From Trematomus loennbergii (lineage: Eukaryota; Chordata; Actinopteri; Perciformes; Nototheniidae), in contig JAAOOA010000128.1 of assembly GCA_012861695.1 (NCBI GenBank), positions 598,001-662,000 of the forward strand: a stretch of DNA of 64,000 nucleotides, in the 5' to 3' direction. The first letter of the stretch is position 1. Every line of letters begins with the position of its first letter. Shown here one piece after another: positions 1-10,339 of the stretch. The notes beneath the pieces were generated by a model, which was given only the letters and a program-made list of their open reading frames with translations, searched no databases and was not told where the DNA came from. The position numbers were made by a program, and so were the translations under genes.

Positions 1-272
1 GACATCATTAAATAGGTGAGGAAAAGTTTAAATGTCTGAAGGAGGATAGTTTATGTGAAAAAACCCCATGGAAAGGAATAGAGTTAAAGCTCCCATGTCA
101 TGCTTTTCCGGTTATTACCCGTCCCCTTGTGTGTTATGAAGGTTTTTATGCATGTAAACGGTGTGCAGAGTCAAAACCCTCAAAGTACACCCTGTAGCGA
201 GTAAAACTCTAACACAGAAAATACCTCCCCAAAACGCCTCGTTGGAGATACGTCACTGCCCATTTGATTCTT

Positions 273-304
273 CCGGGTACCGCATGATGTCATGCGGTAC
301 CCGG
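273..304. promoter_or_regulatory. Perfect 15 bp inverted repeat with KpnI-like GGTACC arms
   Basis: CCGGGTACCGCATGA (273-287) is followed by a 2 bp spacer and its exact reverse complement (290-304). It lies just upstream of the ATG at 311 of the small two-exon frame. It could be a dimer-binding site or a hairpin in a 5' leader. No function is shown by the sequence. Confidence 0.5.
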
Positions 305-310
305 AACGAA

Positions 311-1147
311 ATGGACCAATCCCGAAGAGCTATGGCCACACCAGCAGCGGCGGGTTCCTCCTCCAGAGGTTCGAAGAACCGGCATTTCACAGACGAAAGC
401 TTCCAAAACATTGCCCAGTTTGAGGCCGGATATGCACAGCTTGTTTGGACCGTTTGGAGCAGGGGAAGATCTGGGTATACAACCTGTAAGTTTGCATTGT
501 TATTTGTGTATTTATCAAACAAGACTGTTTAAATGTGTAAACTGTGTTGGACTGCTAAGCCATTGACACAGTGCTAACTGTGCTAACTAAGTTGCTAGAG
601 TTTCCATATATCAACTCTAATATCAGCAGATGGCCTTGCATACATGTATCTCATAGCAGGAGAATGTCTGCATTCACACACACGGAATACTCATACAGTA
701 TACTGTACTGTGATTTACCGTACATTGTGACCGTACATATACTGCATGTAGCTAACGAGGCTAGCTGTATGCTAGCGCAAAACAATGTATTCATGCAAGT
801 TACATTGTATGGTAGCAGAATACCCGTATGCGATTACAATTATAAACACGTTATTGCTAGCCTAATATGAACCACTAGCTTTTGTTCATAGTAGTTTTAT
901 TACACTGCATTATAGTTGCCTTTCCTCCAAGCTAACGTTCATATCGTGTTAGCTACCAAGGTAAACAAAGCTAGGTTAGCATATTAGCAGGCAAGCTGTT
1001 CATTACACAACTACTACTAACGAATCTAAAACAACTTAGTTTCTCTAATATTTTGTGATTTGCATTTGATTTCGTCCAGCCAGATCCTGGCGGACAATCC
1101 ATGACGTGCTAAAAGGCACTTCTACTACTACTGAGGCGTCGTGCTAA
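311..1147 (+). CDS. Candidate two-exon small protein inside the TTAA transposon
   Basis: I do not recognise the family. Exon 1 (311-485) starts at an ATG 7 bp after a perfect palindrome and ends at a strong donor, GTAAGT. Exon 2 (1080-1147) follows the acceptor TTTCGTCCAG. Joined, they give one open frame of about 80 residues. It has an Ala/Ser/Gly-rich N-terminus, then a segment with HFTDESFQNIAQFEAGYAQL, then RSWRTIHDVLKGTSTTTEASC and a stop. Exon 1 also stays open upstream of the ATG. The frame may be a host exon captured by the element, a remnant of its transposase, or chance. It is the only frame in the element with matched splice sites. Confidence 0.3.
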
Positions 1148-2547
1148 AAGGCACCGCAGCACCGGCTGTGCGCAGCAAGATGCGAGGAGGAGGAATGGAT
1201 GATATACCGTGTATATATGTATATTTATGTTCATTTTGTACATTTCTAAAAATAAAGTTTAATGGAAATACTTAGTAGGCCTATCCTTTCTTCCCTGAAT
1301 TCATATATAGCAAACCATGATTTGATTTATCATCAAACAGTAGTAGTTTATAACGGGTAAAAAATAACTTACTCTTTGTTATGAGCGGCTCGTAGGCCAC
1401 AAAGACAAGGAGACATACACGAGTTTACAAAACCACGGCACATTTATTGTCGTAAATGCAGATATAGGTGGTTGAGAGGATCGCAGTTAGTCTTCCTGCA
1501 GCCGCTTTGGAGAGAGACTGGGGCCGTAGTGTCCGGAGGTGTCCGTGATCGTGCTGATTAGCCTCTTCAGCTCCAACCCATCGTAAGACAAAGGCCCTGG
1601 GGCCGTCACACTCTTCTATAACAACAGTTACAAATATATATGTATATAAAATATATGGCTGTGCCGACGCCATGATAAGACTGATGTTACGCTGAGAGCA
1701 GCCGGGAAAAGCACTGTTAGACATGGGCGCAGCCTCTCTGGTGGTTGACTAATCAGAACGAGTGGCCGAGCTGACCAATCGGAGCACACTAGGCTCACAG
1801 GGAGGGGGGGGCTAGAGCTCCAACAAGCCGTTTAGTGGAGAAAGTGAATACTGCTGAATACACATGCTTGACAGAGATGCTGTATGCGAAACCAATGTGA
1901 GTTTGGAAAATTGCACAGTATAAATCTATTTTAGTATACCTCAACAATGTAATTATGATCAGTGGAAATGGCCATGACATGGGCCCTTTAAGATTCGAAT
2001 CGAAGATAGAGGTTGACTTTTGACCTTAGGGGACTTTGGAATTTCAAGTCCTGGTGAGAACTATTGACCTCGACCAGAAGCGAATCCAGCCAATCAGGAC
2101 ACTTGGGGGAGGTGACCAGCTTACACAGCTCCTCCTCACAGAACTCTGATTCGCTTGGGAGGAAAATGGGAAGGAAGAGTCGAGACATCTCCGCCCCAAA
2201 AATAGATATGAATACTGATGCTTTTGTATGTGAAGTCGCTTTTTGGTTTGGTGAGTGGCAGGTCCCGATATCTGTGTCCGCATCGCATCACAAACTTGAA
2301 GTCACTTTCATCTCGTTTGACGAGTTGGCGGGTCCCGACACCTTTATCTGCATCGCATCACAAACCTGAAAGTCCGGAGTGCTCGAGTTATCTGTATAAC
2401 TTGTATATGTGTTTGGTTTCCTACTAGAAGTAAACTCAGATAATTTGTTATAACTTTGATTCCGGTGTTTTCAATTCCTTTCTTAATTTAATAGAGATCC
2501 AGCCTCATCCAACGAACGGCGCGTAGCAGAGGTGTTCTGCTCCAACA

Positions 2548-2885
2548 GTAAGCAATCAATCCTGCAAATTAACCCTTAGTTGTTCAATATATTTATTCAG
2601 ACAATGTGAGTAGAAATACAGAAATTCTGCTCCCACCTAAGGCCAACGTTGCAATATTACAACATTTCCCTAAAAACTTACCAAAACGTAAACATTTTTA
2701 AAACTCTTTCATTTCTGCTCCAGAGGCTATACAACAACATCTGAAAGGTCAAAAAAACAAACAGGGCTAGACAGCTTCTTTTTGCAGGTTGTGGTCCATT
2801 TACACAGCAGAGAAACAGACACCCTCTTCATTGTTGTGCACTGTCCCTGTTAAATAAATGAATGAATAAATAAATAAAAACACCA
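2548..2885. other. Stretch without gene; LINE/SINE-type tail at 2808-2879
   Basis: No coding signal is visible between the LTR and the integrase exon. Near its end is GTGCACTGTCCCTGTTAAATAAATG followed by A-rich tetranucleotides. The same tail motif occurs in reverse at 25600-25640, so it is the 3' end of a dispersed retroposon. Confidence 0.4.
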
Positions 2886-3912
2886 TTGCCACCGGTCATT
2901 CCAGTGCCAGTGGTCACTCCAGGGTCGGCAGCCACACCTGATGAACCCACCAGGGCAGTTTCCTCCAGGGTGAGAAGTGATCATGGACTGGAAAACACAG
3001 GTGTTGCCCGTTTCGTGCTTTACAGGAGAGGATTAAACAGACATAGTGTAATTACTGGCAGGTCAGTGCACAACCAAAGAATTGAGAGATTATGGGCAGA
3101 GGTAAATCGAGTAGTCTCATTTCATTTTGTTAATCTTTTCAACTGTATGGAGGAGCACGGTGTATTAGATTCACTTAAAGGTGGGGTAGGTAAGTTTTGA
3201 GAAAAAACGGCTCGAGATACACTTTTTGTTATATTCCATGGAATGCTCTTAACATCCCGATAGCAATGAATATCTTAAGTGCTTTGACAAAAAATCCATA
3301 AAAAATGTTCATCTGTGGAAGCCGTAATACTGTAAAAAGTACGACCAATCATTTTAGCCGGCCCGGCTAAAATAACTGGATGGCCTACCTGCCTGTCAGC
3401 CTTCCATCTGTGCACAAACTTATCTCGTGTCCTCATTGGTCATGTGCGCGTTCGTGTGTGTTGGAGGAGGGGCTCTATAAGGAAGTGGCAGATTTTCTCC
3501 GGTTGTGTATTTTCAAATTCTAGCGATCTCGAGCTGGTTTCTCAAACTTACTACCCCACCTTTAATGAGCTCCATATATTTTGTCTTCACTATATTTATT
3601 TGCCATGGGTCCAAAGGGCTGCCACTGAGTTTCAGAACCAGTGGAATAACCATGGTCTTTCAACAGAACGGGGGCAAACTCCTCTTCAGCTGTGGCAAAG
3701 AGGCATAGTCAACAATGCAGGAACGCATAACCCAAGTATGAATGGTATTTATGATATAGACAGTGGCTTTGGTGTTGATGACAACAGACCACTCCCAGAG
3801 TTACAGACTAACAATGTCGTTGTTGTTCCATCTATTAACCTTACCATCAGTGACCCAACAATGGATACACTTCAGCAGACTTTTGATCCATTTGAAGATG
3901 ATGGGAATCATG
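2886..3912 (+). pseudogene. D34E integrase (IS3/retroviral type), exon split by a MITE
   Basis: The conceptual product is a rve/DDE integrase like those of IS3-type and retroviral enzymes, which join DNA ends to a target. SDHGLEN supplies one catalytic Asp, and NQRIERLW supplies the Glu 34 residues later, so the D-34-E spacing is intact. After the MITE at 3179-3561 is removed, the frame continues from [10 protein letters not shown] into NELHIFCLHYIYLP and then a Q/W/N-rich tail to GNHG. There a GT donor (GTATAT) ends the exon at 3912. A likely acceptor lies near 2966 (TTTCCTCCAG before GGTGAGAAG). The first catalytic Asp and the N-terminus would be in missing upstream exons. The gene is convergent with the HECT gene at 7512-16515. 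Confidence 0.7.
3179..3561. mobile_element. 383 bp TTAA MITE, copy 1
   Basis: It is flanked by TTAA at 3175-3178 and 3562-3565. The inverted ends are AGGTGGGGTAG plus more than 30 bp of near-complementary DNA including GAGAAA and GCTCGAGAT. A second copy at 20385-20765 has the same flanks. It sits in the coding exon of the integrase, and clean excision restores the reading frame. Confidence 0.85.
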
Positions 3913-4657
3913 GTATATATTTGTTTTGCAACCTTGTGTATTTTCTTGAAGAGAGGCATACCTAAAATTATAGAACCAAATGGTGTACCAAAACCCCTCT
4001 CAACAGATAGGCCTATTAAGAGCACATTCACATCAATAGAAAAGGTCCACACAGGATATTTACTGCCTTTAGTAGTGTAAAGCAAAGCAAAACGAAAAAC
4101 ACACTGACAATCTTTTTCACAGACACTTAAACATATTGTCAGTTTTATCATACACTGCTTAAAAAGAAAAAGCGTTTATTTCAGTGGAGCAATGGGAAAA
4201 AAAGTTTGGCTTATGCTCCTACTGACTTCTCACACATTCCACTGATGCTGTATCATTGTATTTGACAAAGGGCATCAAATGTTAATGTTAATTAATACTT
4301 CAGTCAATTTATTAAGTTCTCCAGAGCCAAAAGCTTTAATAAAATGTGGTTTCAATTGAGACGTTCAATTGGTAACAATTTCTTTGAACATTTAAAGTAA
4401 GACACATGGTTGGAAATGTTAAACATGGAGGTTTGAGCTCACTAATGCACATAAAGGTCTTAACATCCTATACACAGCAAGGATCCATTAATTGGAAGAA
4501 AACTGCATCCATGAACTTAAACAGTAACCTAACAATTGTACATCTTAATAAAACCTTTATTTTTATTTTTTAAACACTTTGATTGCAAAATGACTGGCAA
4601 CCTAATCCTGGCTAAAAATACAGAGCCAAGTTCCAAAGCCAATTTAAGTTTACTCAA
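3913..4657. other. Non-coding stretch downstream of the integrase
   Basis: No recognisable coding sequence. It would hold the next intron and the 3' part of the integrase gene. An AATAAA lies near 4549. Confidence 0.4.
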
Positions 4658-5577
4658 TAGGTGCGTTCACACCGGAGTACTTTGGTGTACTTTTCCCACA
4701 ATAGTTCATCAGAACTACGATATATTTGCGTTCACACCAAAAAGCCCCAGGAACTAAAGTAGCTCAACTTAGTTCTTCAGACCCGCTTTTCAGGCCCTGC
4801 TAGAGAGCAGGGACTGTTGTGGGAGAAAGTAGTTCGTACGTCTGATTGGCTGTGCGGAATGCAAACCACGCCCGTTTGACTCTGAATTTTTTTTTGGAAG
4901 CAGCCATTGTATTTGTTCGCTTCGGCAGAAGCTTCTACTGAATGCAGTTTCCGTCGCTCAGCAAAGTTAGCAGACCTGGCAAAGTCATGTCGGGACGACT
5001 ACGAAGGTAAAATAAAATACATGCACTGCACTGTTTTAATCTGCACAATACTGGTCTTAGATGTACTTTTATTTGCTCAGTAGATCGAGCTAGCCATGCT
5101 AGAACTTGCTAACGTTAGGTCCAAGCTGGCTAACAACAGCCATGCCCGCTATGAACACGTTTTGACTTGTGAATAAGTGTGCAAGTTCTGTAATTTGCTT
5201 CACTAACTCATGGCACTAATCGTGTGTTTCAGGCGAGGTGTTTCTCTCAGGATTAGAAACTAGTTTTCCCCTCCGGGATAAACGATAATATAACGTTAGC
5301 AATTAGCATGCTAGCTGGACATAATGCTACCTCTGTGGCTAATGCATAGAGGTAAACAATAGATTGTAGTTGCTATAATTTCAAGTAATTTGCAACATTC
5401 ATTCTACATGTTAATGGTAAAAGCTTAAACAGTTGATTACCTGCATGCCACAAAGACTGATGTTCTAATATTTTTGCACATTGAAGTAGAAATGTAATTG
5501 AAATTCTATTTACTGCCTAAACATTGTTCCTTGTCGTAGTATTAAACTGATCTTGTATCTTGCATATTTCACCTTAG

Positions 5578-5768
5578 GAAAGTGGGCACGCGATGACAGC
5601 TTCCTTGACACCATCATGGCGATGGACCGCCGTGCCATGGTCAGCAAGGAGAATGAGGACCTGCGTGCCAAGGAGATGCACGACGAACGGCTGCTGCATT
5701 CACACAAGGCCCAGGAATCGAGGTGGAGCAACAAAATACCTTTCAGGCTGGGCTTCTGGCAGTGCTAA
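5578..5768 (+). CDS. Last exon of a Myb/SANT-type accessory protein (candidate)
   Basis: The exon follows a polypyrimidine tract and acceptor (TTTCACCTTAG) and runs to a stop at 5768. The product is highly charged and probably helical, with KWARDDSFLDTIMAMDRRAM, then Glu/Lys/Arg-rich DLRAKEMHDERLL and an aromatic end. It resembles the C-terminal helical tail of the trihelix/Myb-like proteins that accompany Harbinger nucleases and carry them to the nucleus. A short noncoding or leader exon may lie near 4988 (ATGTCGGGACGACTACG before GTAAAA). The family call is an inference from composition and context. Confidence 0.4.
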
Positions 5769-5844
5769 GCGAGCTGATTAAATCCAACAGGCCTTCAATA
5801 CAAAAATTAAGAAAAACTTGTCATTGATAAACTGTACAATGACT

Positions 5845-5975
5845 TGTTGGGAGGCGTGTGGTGCAGTGGTCTGGTGCGTTGGTGTTCGGATCAGGGGAGC
5901 ACAGGTTCAAACCCCACTGCAGTCAGGATGTCGTTGTGTCCCTGGGCAAGACACTTCACCCCAAATTGCCTACAC
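5845..5975 (+). mobile_element. tRNA-derived SINE
   Basis: An A box-like TGGTGCAGTGG (5859-5869) and a B box GGTTCAAACCC (5904-5914) have tRNA spacing. They are followed by the CTGGGCAAGACACTTCACCCC core found in many vertebrate SINEs. It lies inside the Harbinger-like element and is followed by AT dinucleotide repeats. Confidence 0.7.
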
Positions 5976-5989
5976 CTGGGACTTTTAAT

Positions 5990-6500
5990 TTTGTATTATT
6001 GTGATTATATTATATATATATATGCCACTGTTATTAATACTGACACCTAACTTTGCACTAAGGTGTGTCTGCTGCTGAGCCTACCTATTGTTATTATATA
6101 TATTATATATATATATATTGCCACTGTTATTATATTGTGTTGATACTGACACTTATTGATCTGCTGCTGATAAATAAAAGAGAACCTACATGCACGGCAC
6201 TAGCATCATGACTGTCTTTGTTTAAACCAGCAGCAGTGCACAGACTAACCTGTGTGTGTGTAACGTAGTTCTTCAGGTGTGTATGCTTAACATGTATTTA
6301 TCACAGTAAAGATGGTATACAACAGTTTTTAACCTCATCCCATTGTTTTTAACACACATTTAACATAATATATACTCATTAATATACAAATATACAGTAT
6401 GAGTACTGTTTTGATACTGACATTTAATCTTTGCACTAAGGTGTGTCTGCACTATTGTAATTGTGTCTGTTGACTGGTAAATAAAAGAGAGAACCAAATG
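5990..6500 (+). repeat. Three diverged copies of a 3' UTR-like unit
   Basis: The motifs GATACTGACA, TTTGCACTAAGGTGTGTCTGC and GATAAATAAAAGAGA-ACC recur at about 6040-6075, 6130-6200 and 6410-6500. Two copies carry AATAAA. This looks like local duplication of the 3' end of the element's plus-strand gene. Confidence 0.5.
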
Positions 6501-6524
6501 CACGACAAAAGATCAGCTTTATTG

Positions 6525-6790
6525 TCAATTTACAATTTCCATGCTGTTCAGATGCCTCTCCCCAACGTTGCTTCCAGGCGAATTGTTCACCCAGAGAGAG
6601 CGCGGGACACGACGCGTTCCGTAGTATTCGCATATCTGGAAACACATACAAAGACACAAATTAGCCCTACATAACTCCATAAATCCAACATTAGATAGTA
6701 TTAATGTAATTTAATGAACGTACCATTGCTGTTCTTTGGGCGTGATAACGATCATCATGCTCAGCTCTCCTACGGCGAAAATGTCCATAG
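6525..6790 (-). CDS. Minus-strand exon pair of the Harbinger-like element (candidate)
   Basis: The exon 6635-6525 follows the acceptor TGTGTTTCCAG and stays open for 37 codons to TGA. An AATAAA is at 6518-6523 in complement. The upstream exon ends at 6724 with the donor GTACGT and joins in phase. The joined product is Arg-rich, HFRRRRAEHDDRYHAQRTAM running into ICEYYGTRRVPRSLW. The 5' start is not defined. Its product is unknown; it may be a remnant of a nuclease or DNA-binding partner. Confidence 0.35.
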
Positions 6791-7127
6791 CGTGTGCTTT
6801 TCGTGGTCCAATCCTTTTATTAAGGCTTCTTAACCGCCTTCGCCTCCGACTCAGCATTTCTATTGCATTTGAATGGTCTATTTGTATTTGTGGTTATTGG
6901 CTTAAATAACTCAGTTACGAAGCTGTATAACACGACCACCAAAACGTCAACTCCATACCGTGCCTGAGGTCGGAAGGTAAACAGAAGCATACAGCGGAAG
7001 CTTTTTTTCTTCTTCTTCTCTCGGTTTTTTGGCGAATTGCAACTTTAAGGTGCATACCGCCACCTACTGTACTCGCCGTGAAGTTGTTTGCGGCCTGCCA
7101 GTAAACCCAAAGCAGAAGAAGAAGAAG

Positions 7128-7135
7128 TGACGTCA
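7128..7135. promoter_or_regulatory. Palindromic CRE (TGACGTCA)
   Basis: A perfect cAMP-response-type palindrome lies just inside the right inverted repeat of the Harbinger-like element, upstream of its minus-strand exons. A promoter role is plausible but not demonstrated. Confidence 0.35.
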
Positions 7136-7511
7136 TCGGCTTATTTGCCTAATCCACCCCCAGGAACTCATTTTGGTGTGAACGCGATCTGCTTTAGTTC
7201 ATCAGAACTAAAGAGCTCTCATGAACTAAAGTTCTCATGAACTACTGTGGGAAAAGTACTTGGTGTGAACGCCCTAATTAATAAAGTTGAATTTGCCTTT
7301 ATTGTACTTTCTCAAAATCTGAACTGTACTTTAAAAGATGTTAGAACCTTAATGTTTTAACAAATGGATATTTTCCCAGCAAAACACTGTGGAATGATAT
7401 CCACAATAAAAACGTGTCAATAACTGTTTGGGATTTTTTAACTAAAATGTATTTATTTGAGTGTGAACTTGACCTTTAAACAGAATACTGAGATGGAGGC
7501 CTGCCCATGAA

Positions 7512-7768
7512 TTAAGCTATGCCGAAACCCTGGGTATTGCCCAGTGCAAAGTCCATATTTTCCTGGAAGTCTATGTAAGAGCTGTGCAGTGGCAACTTCA
7601 AACAGTTGATGCAGGTGTTTGCAATGGGAAGTTTAGAAGTGGTTCCTGAGTCATCATTTTGGTGAAGAAATTCAATTGAAGGTGGTGGATCAAAGCCAAT
7701 TGGTGGAACAGTATTGGCTCCAGTGGCAAAGGCGAGAATTGTCCTCAGCTTCTGTGTTCCCTCTTGAT
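7512..7768 (-). CDS. HECT exon: C-lobe with catalytic cysteine
   Basis: The acceptor TTTTCTCTAG precedes DQEGTQKLRTILAFATG. The exon continues with a Pro-rich segment, then LPIANTCINCLKLP, where the Cys after NT is the ubiquitin-accepting residue. It ends at NTQGFGIA and a stop, as HECT proteins do. No break occurs within this exon. Confidence 0.8.
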
Positions 7769-7928
7769 CTAGAGAAAAGTCAATACATCGGAAATTAGAA
7801 AGAACACAAACAAACAAACAAAACACTGCACTTAACTGATACAATGTCAAGATGCAGTGCATTGTTAATTACAAGCGAGGAGATGTTTCAGTTCATACAA
7901 GAAACGCTTTAAGCAATTATACATTAAC

Positions 7929-8140
7929 CTTCTGCATCTGTTAGGTAGTCTCTCCAGAAAGGAACAACAACTTCTTCAGCACTCCTATTGCTGCCAACTG
8001 TAGATAGGCGGATGGTGAAGAGGCTGTCAAGCAGGTCAGCTGTGAGGGTTGTAGGAGACCAGCATAGAAGGGGGCGAAAACTCTCCGGGTGAGTTTGGAT
8101 TTTGTCCAGCACACCAAGTGTTCTCAGTCCATCCCGAAAT
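7929..8140 (-). CDS. HECT-gene exon (RDGLRTLGVL...WRDYLTDAEG)
   Basis: It follows the acceptor TTTTTACTCAG and ends in a GTTAAT donor. The product has FRPLLCWSPTTLTADLLDSL and FWRDYLTDAEG, matching the stretch that follows the ligase core start in G2E3-like proteins. The frame is open throughout. Confidence 0.75.
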
Positions 8141-8612
8141 CTGAGTAAAAATCACACTTACTTTTTAAAGTGTTTTGATTGGCGACTTAAGTTTGAACTA
8201 AAGAAGCTTTTACATCTTCACATGTAGTCCTTTTTAAACGTCATGGCAAGGAAAAATTACTTGCTTAGATGCTGTTCAAACAGGAGAAAAATACATGTGT
8301 GTATGTACGCGTGCGGGGAGGGTTTACAGTATTTTTGCTCTAACACACAACCCAAGCCCACAACTACTTCGTACAACAACTTTTAAATGGCTAGAAGCGC
8401 TCGCACCACAACCACCTGGCATTTAGTTTTAGCCTATGTGACACGATGACGTAACATAATACTGTCATGTGGCTTATATATGCTGCAGTTTAGTCAGGAA
8501 ATTACTGCATACACTTCAACAGAAATGGCCGACAGAAAACCCTGAACACAATGCAATCTTCATGGGTTTCAATTCCTTATTGGAGAGGCAAAAAACGGAG
8601 GATAAAATGTGC

Positions 8613-8785
8613 CTCTCAAAAGGACCACGCACTCTGTGTATCACTTGGAACATCAGGATGTCATCTACAAGCAGATTCTTGTCTTCCAACCTCCGCAGCG
8701 GCCTCAGGCAGCCAGCATTGGCCAAATACTCCTCAAGTGGTTCTGTTGTTGCTAGCAGATCTTCCAATGATTTACCCTCCGTGAC
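8613..8785 (-). CDS. HECT-gene exon ending in a GC donor
   Basis: The acceptor TGTATTGGAAG leads into VTEGKSLEDLLATTEPLEEY and LVDDILMFQVIHRVRGPFER. At the place where family members splice, the base pair is GC (GAGAG/GCACAT) rather than GT. Either this is a minor GC-AG intron or the donor has decayed. Confidence 0.7.
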
Positions 8786-8917
8786 CTTCCAATACATACA
8801 AAAAACAACATTTGAAAGCGCCAAAAATTCAACATATTCCCCTCTGCACTAGCCAGTAGTGTAGAAACAGACGCACTTACAGCACAACATAGTCTAAAAC
8901 TGAGAAAAATAAATTAC

Positions 8918-9089
8918 CCTCTTAATCTTTTCGTGCAGGTCAATATCCGCAACACTGGCTTAGCCAATTCTGGGCCATCAACAAGGCAAGAGAAGAGAGT
9001 TGGGGACAGAAAGCCTGCGGGAGAACCGCCATGTACAAGGCTTACTGCAATGGCCCTGCCTGCAATAAAGTACCGGTCCTCTCTCATGG
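8918..9089 (-). CDS. HECT N-lobe exon with frameshift
   Basis: The acceptor TTTCTTCTAG leads into MREDRYFIAGRAIAVSLVHG and SPTLFSCLVDGPELAKP. The family continues with VADIDLHEKIKR, but here that stretch is in another frame. A one-base change near 8955 therefore breaks the gene. Confidence 0.7.
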
Positions 9090-9240
9090 CTAGAAGAAAT
9101 ACAAATTATTATATATTTGACAGTGCATGCGTATGACGTAAAGACTTAAAAAATGCCTGTAAGATCATATAAAAATAGTGATATACATGTAATAAATGGT
9201 TATCTGGAGTTTATCATTTCAGATTACAATCAATACATAC

Positions 9241-9558
9241 CAGTACTGTCAAAGGCCAAGTTCAGTTTGCCTTCTTCTCCCTCAAACATCGGAGATTTGG
9301 GCAAAGCTTCCATTAGAAGTCTTAGAAACTCTCTTCTTGGTCCACCTAAGTCCACAGCCTCTTCAGGTATTCCCATATCATCAGAAAACCTGACAGAAAT
9401 CGTGTGACATGGATCGTATGTCCCTCGTTTAAAACCCCTGATGGCTCCATCCAGGACTGGATCGGTTGATGTTGAACTTGCATTTCTTCTGATGATTTAT
9501 TTTTGTTGCAAGATCTTGCAAAATATCTCTCACTGGCACCAAACATCCCGTAGCCATC
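9241..9558 (-). CDS. HECT N-lobe exon with GGPRREF motif and frameshift
   Basis: The acceptor GCTAGTTCCAG is followed by VPVRDILQDLATKINHQKKC. After a frame change near 9455 it continues as LDGAIRGFKRGTYDP, VRFSDDMGIPEEAVDLGGP, REFLRLLMEAL and LNLAFDSTG, ending at a GTATGT donor. VDLGGPRREF is the hallmark of the HECT N-lobe start. Confidence 0.75.
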
Positions 9559-10339
9559 CTGGAACTAGCAAGATAAATCAAAGTTAGGGCACACAGTAGT
9601 TTTGAGCAAGTGGCATTATGTGTGTGTGTTGTTCAAGTTCAAGGTTCTTTATTGTCAATCTGACATAGCTACAGAGTAATTATGTCGTTGAAAATCTTAT
9701 GTCACAGGCTTCTCCAACAATGCAACATAATAACATAACAGATAGTAAAAGTAATACAAAAGAAAAATAGTTATAAAATAAAGTGAGTATGTGGAATAGT
9801 GCAGTACGAGTCTATGTACATTATACAAGTTATTGGAATGATATATTATAGATAGTAGATGTATATACTGAGTAGCAGATGAATGTTTTGAATTGTTTCA
9901 ACAGTTCAATTTTTAACAGTCTCACTGCCCGCGGGAAGAAACTGTCTCCGAATCTTTTGTCCTTGCCAGGATGCTGCGGTAACGTCTGCCAGACGGCAAC
10001 AGAAAGAACAGTTTGTGGCTGGGGTGATGGGGGTCTTTGATAATCCGTAGTGATTTCTTCCTGAGCCGCTGGGAGTAAAGGTCCTCCATGGATGGCAGCT
10101 CCGTCCTGGTGATGTGCTGTGCAGTTTTCACCACCCTCTGTAAAGCCTTACGATCGAGGTCGGTGCAGCTGCCGTACCAGGCCGTCATGCTGCCAGTCAG
10201 GATACTCTCTATCGTGCACCTGTAGAAGTTGCAGAGTATCCTGGAATCCATTTTGAACCTCCTCAACCTGCGGAGGAAGAAGAGCCGCTGTCGAGCTTTC
10301 TTGGTGATGGTGGTGGTGTGAAGAGACCATGTCAGGTCC

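Larger units (their letters stand above)
88..1987. mobile_element. TTAA-flanked DNA transposon (Kolobok/piggyBac-like)
   Basis: The element is flanked by TTAA at 84-87 and 1988-1991. Its ends are inverted: AGCTCCCATGTCATG on the left, and AGGGCCCATGTCATG as the reverse complement of the right. Removing it restores the LTR alignment around it, which confirms the boundaries. TTAA duplication is typical of piggyBac and Kolobok. An AG terminus suggests Kolobok more than piggyBac, but that is inference. No transposase is visible; the only coding candidate is a small two-exon frame at 311-1147. Length is 1900 bp. Confidence 0.75.
1..2547 (+). repeat. ERV-type LTR (solo or 3' LTR), split by a transposon
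   Basis: The blocks 1-83 and 1992-2547 together align with the two LTRs of the provirus at 38870-43953. They share the stretches GACTTTTGACC, GAAGCGAATCCAGCCAATCAG, CATCGCATCA, TAACTTGTATATGTGTTTG and AACGAACGGCGCG, and the end CCAACA. The 5' end lies outside the window. No primer-binding site follows position 2547, so this is a solo LTR or a 3' LTR. It is visibly more diverged than the pair at 38-44 kb, so it belongs to the same family but was probably inserted separately. The inserted DNA at 88-1987 is annotated separately. Confidence 0.8.
4660..7274. mobile_element. 2.6 kb DNA transposon, PIF-Harbinger/ISL2EU-like
   Basis: The inverted ends are GGTGCGTTCACACC on the left and GGGCGTTCACACC as the complement of the right, flanked by TA. 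Both continue inward with matching CTTTTCCCACA-TAGTTCAT-AGAAC blocks, and both have a second GCGTTCACACCAAAA motif about 75-110 bp in. The interior has a plus-strand exon (5578-5768) and minus-strand exons (6525-6635 and near 6724-6790), a convergent two-gene layout as in Harbinger-type elements. The nuclease gene is not recognisable, so this is probably a deletion derivative. A SINE is inserted at about 5845. Confidence 0.65.

Noticed and set aside
5859..5914. tRNA gene from A and B boxes
   Set aside because: No tRNA cloverleaf; the SINE core follows. The same holds for 48020-48080.
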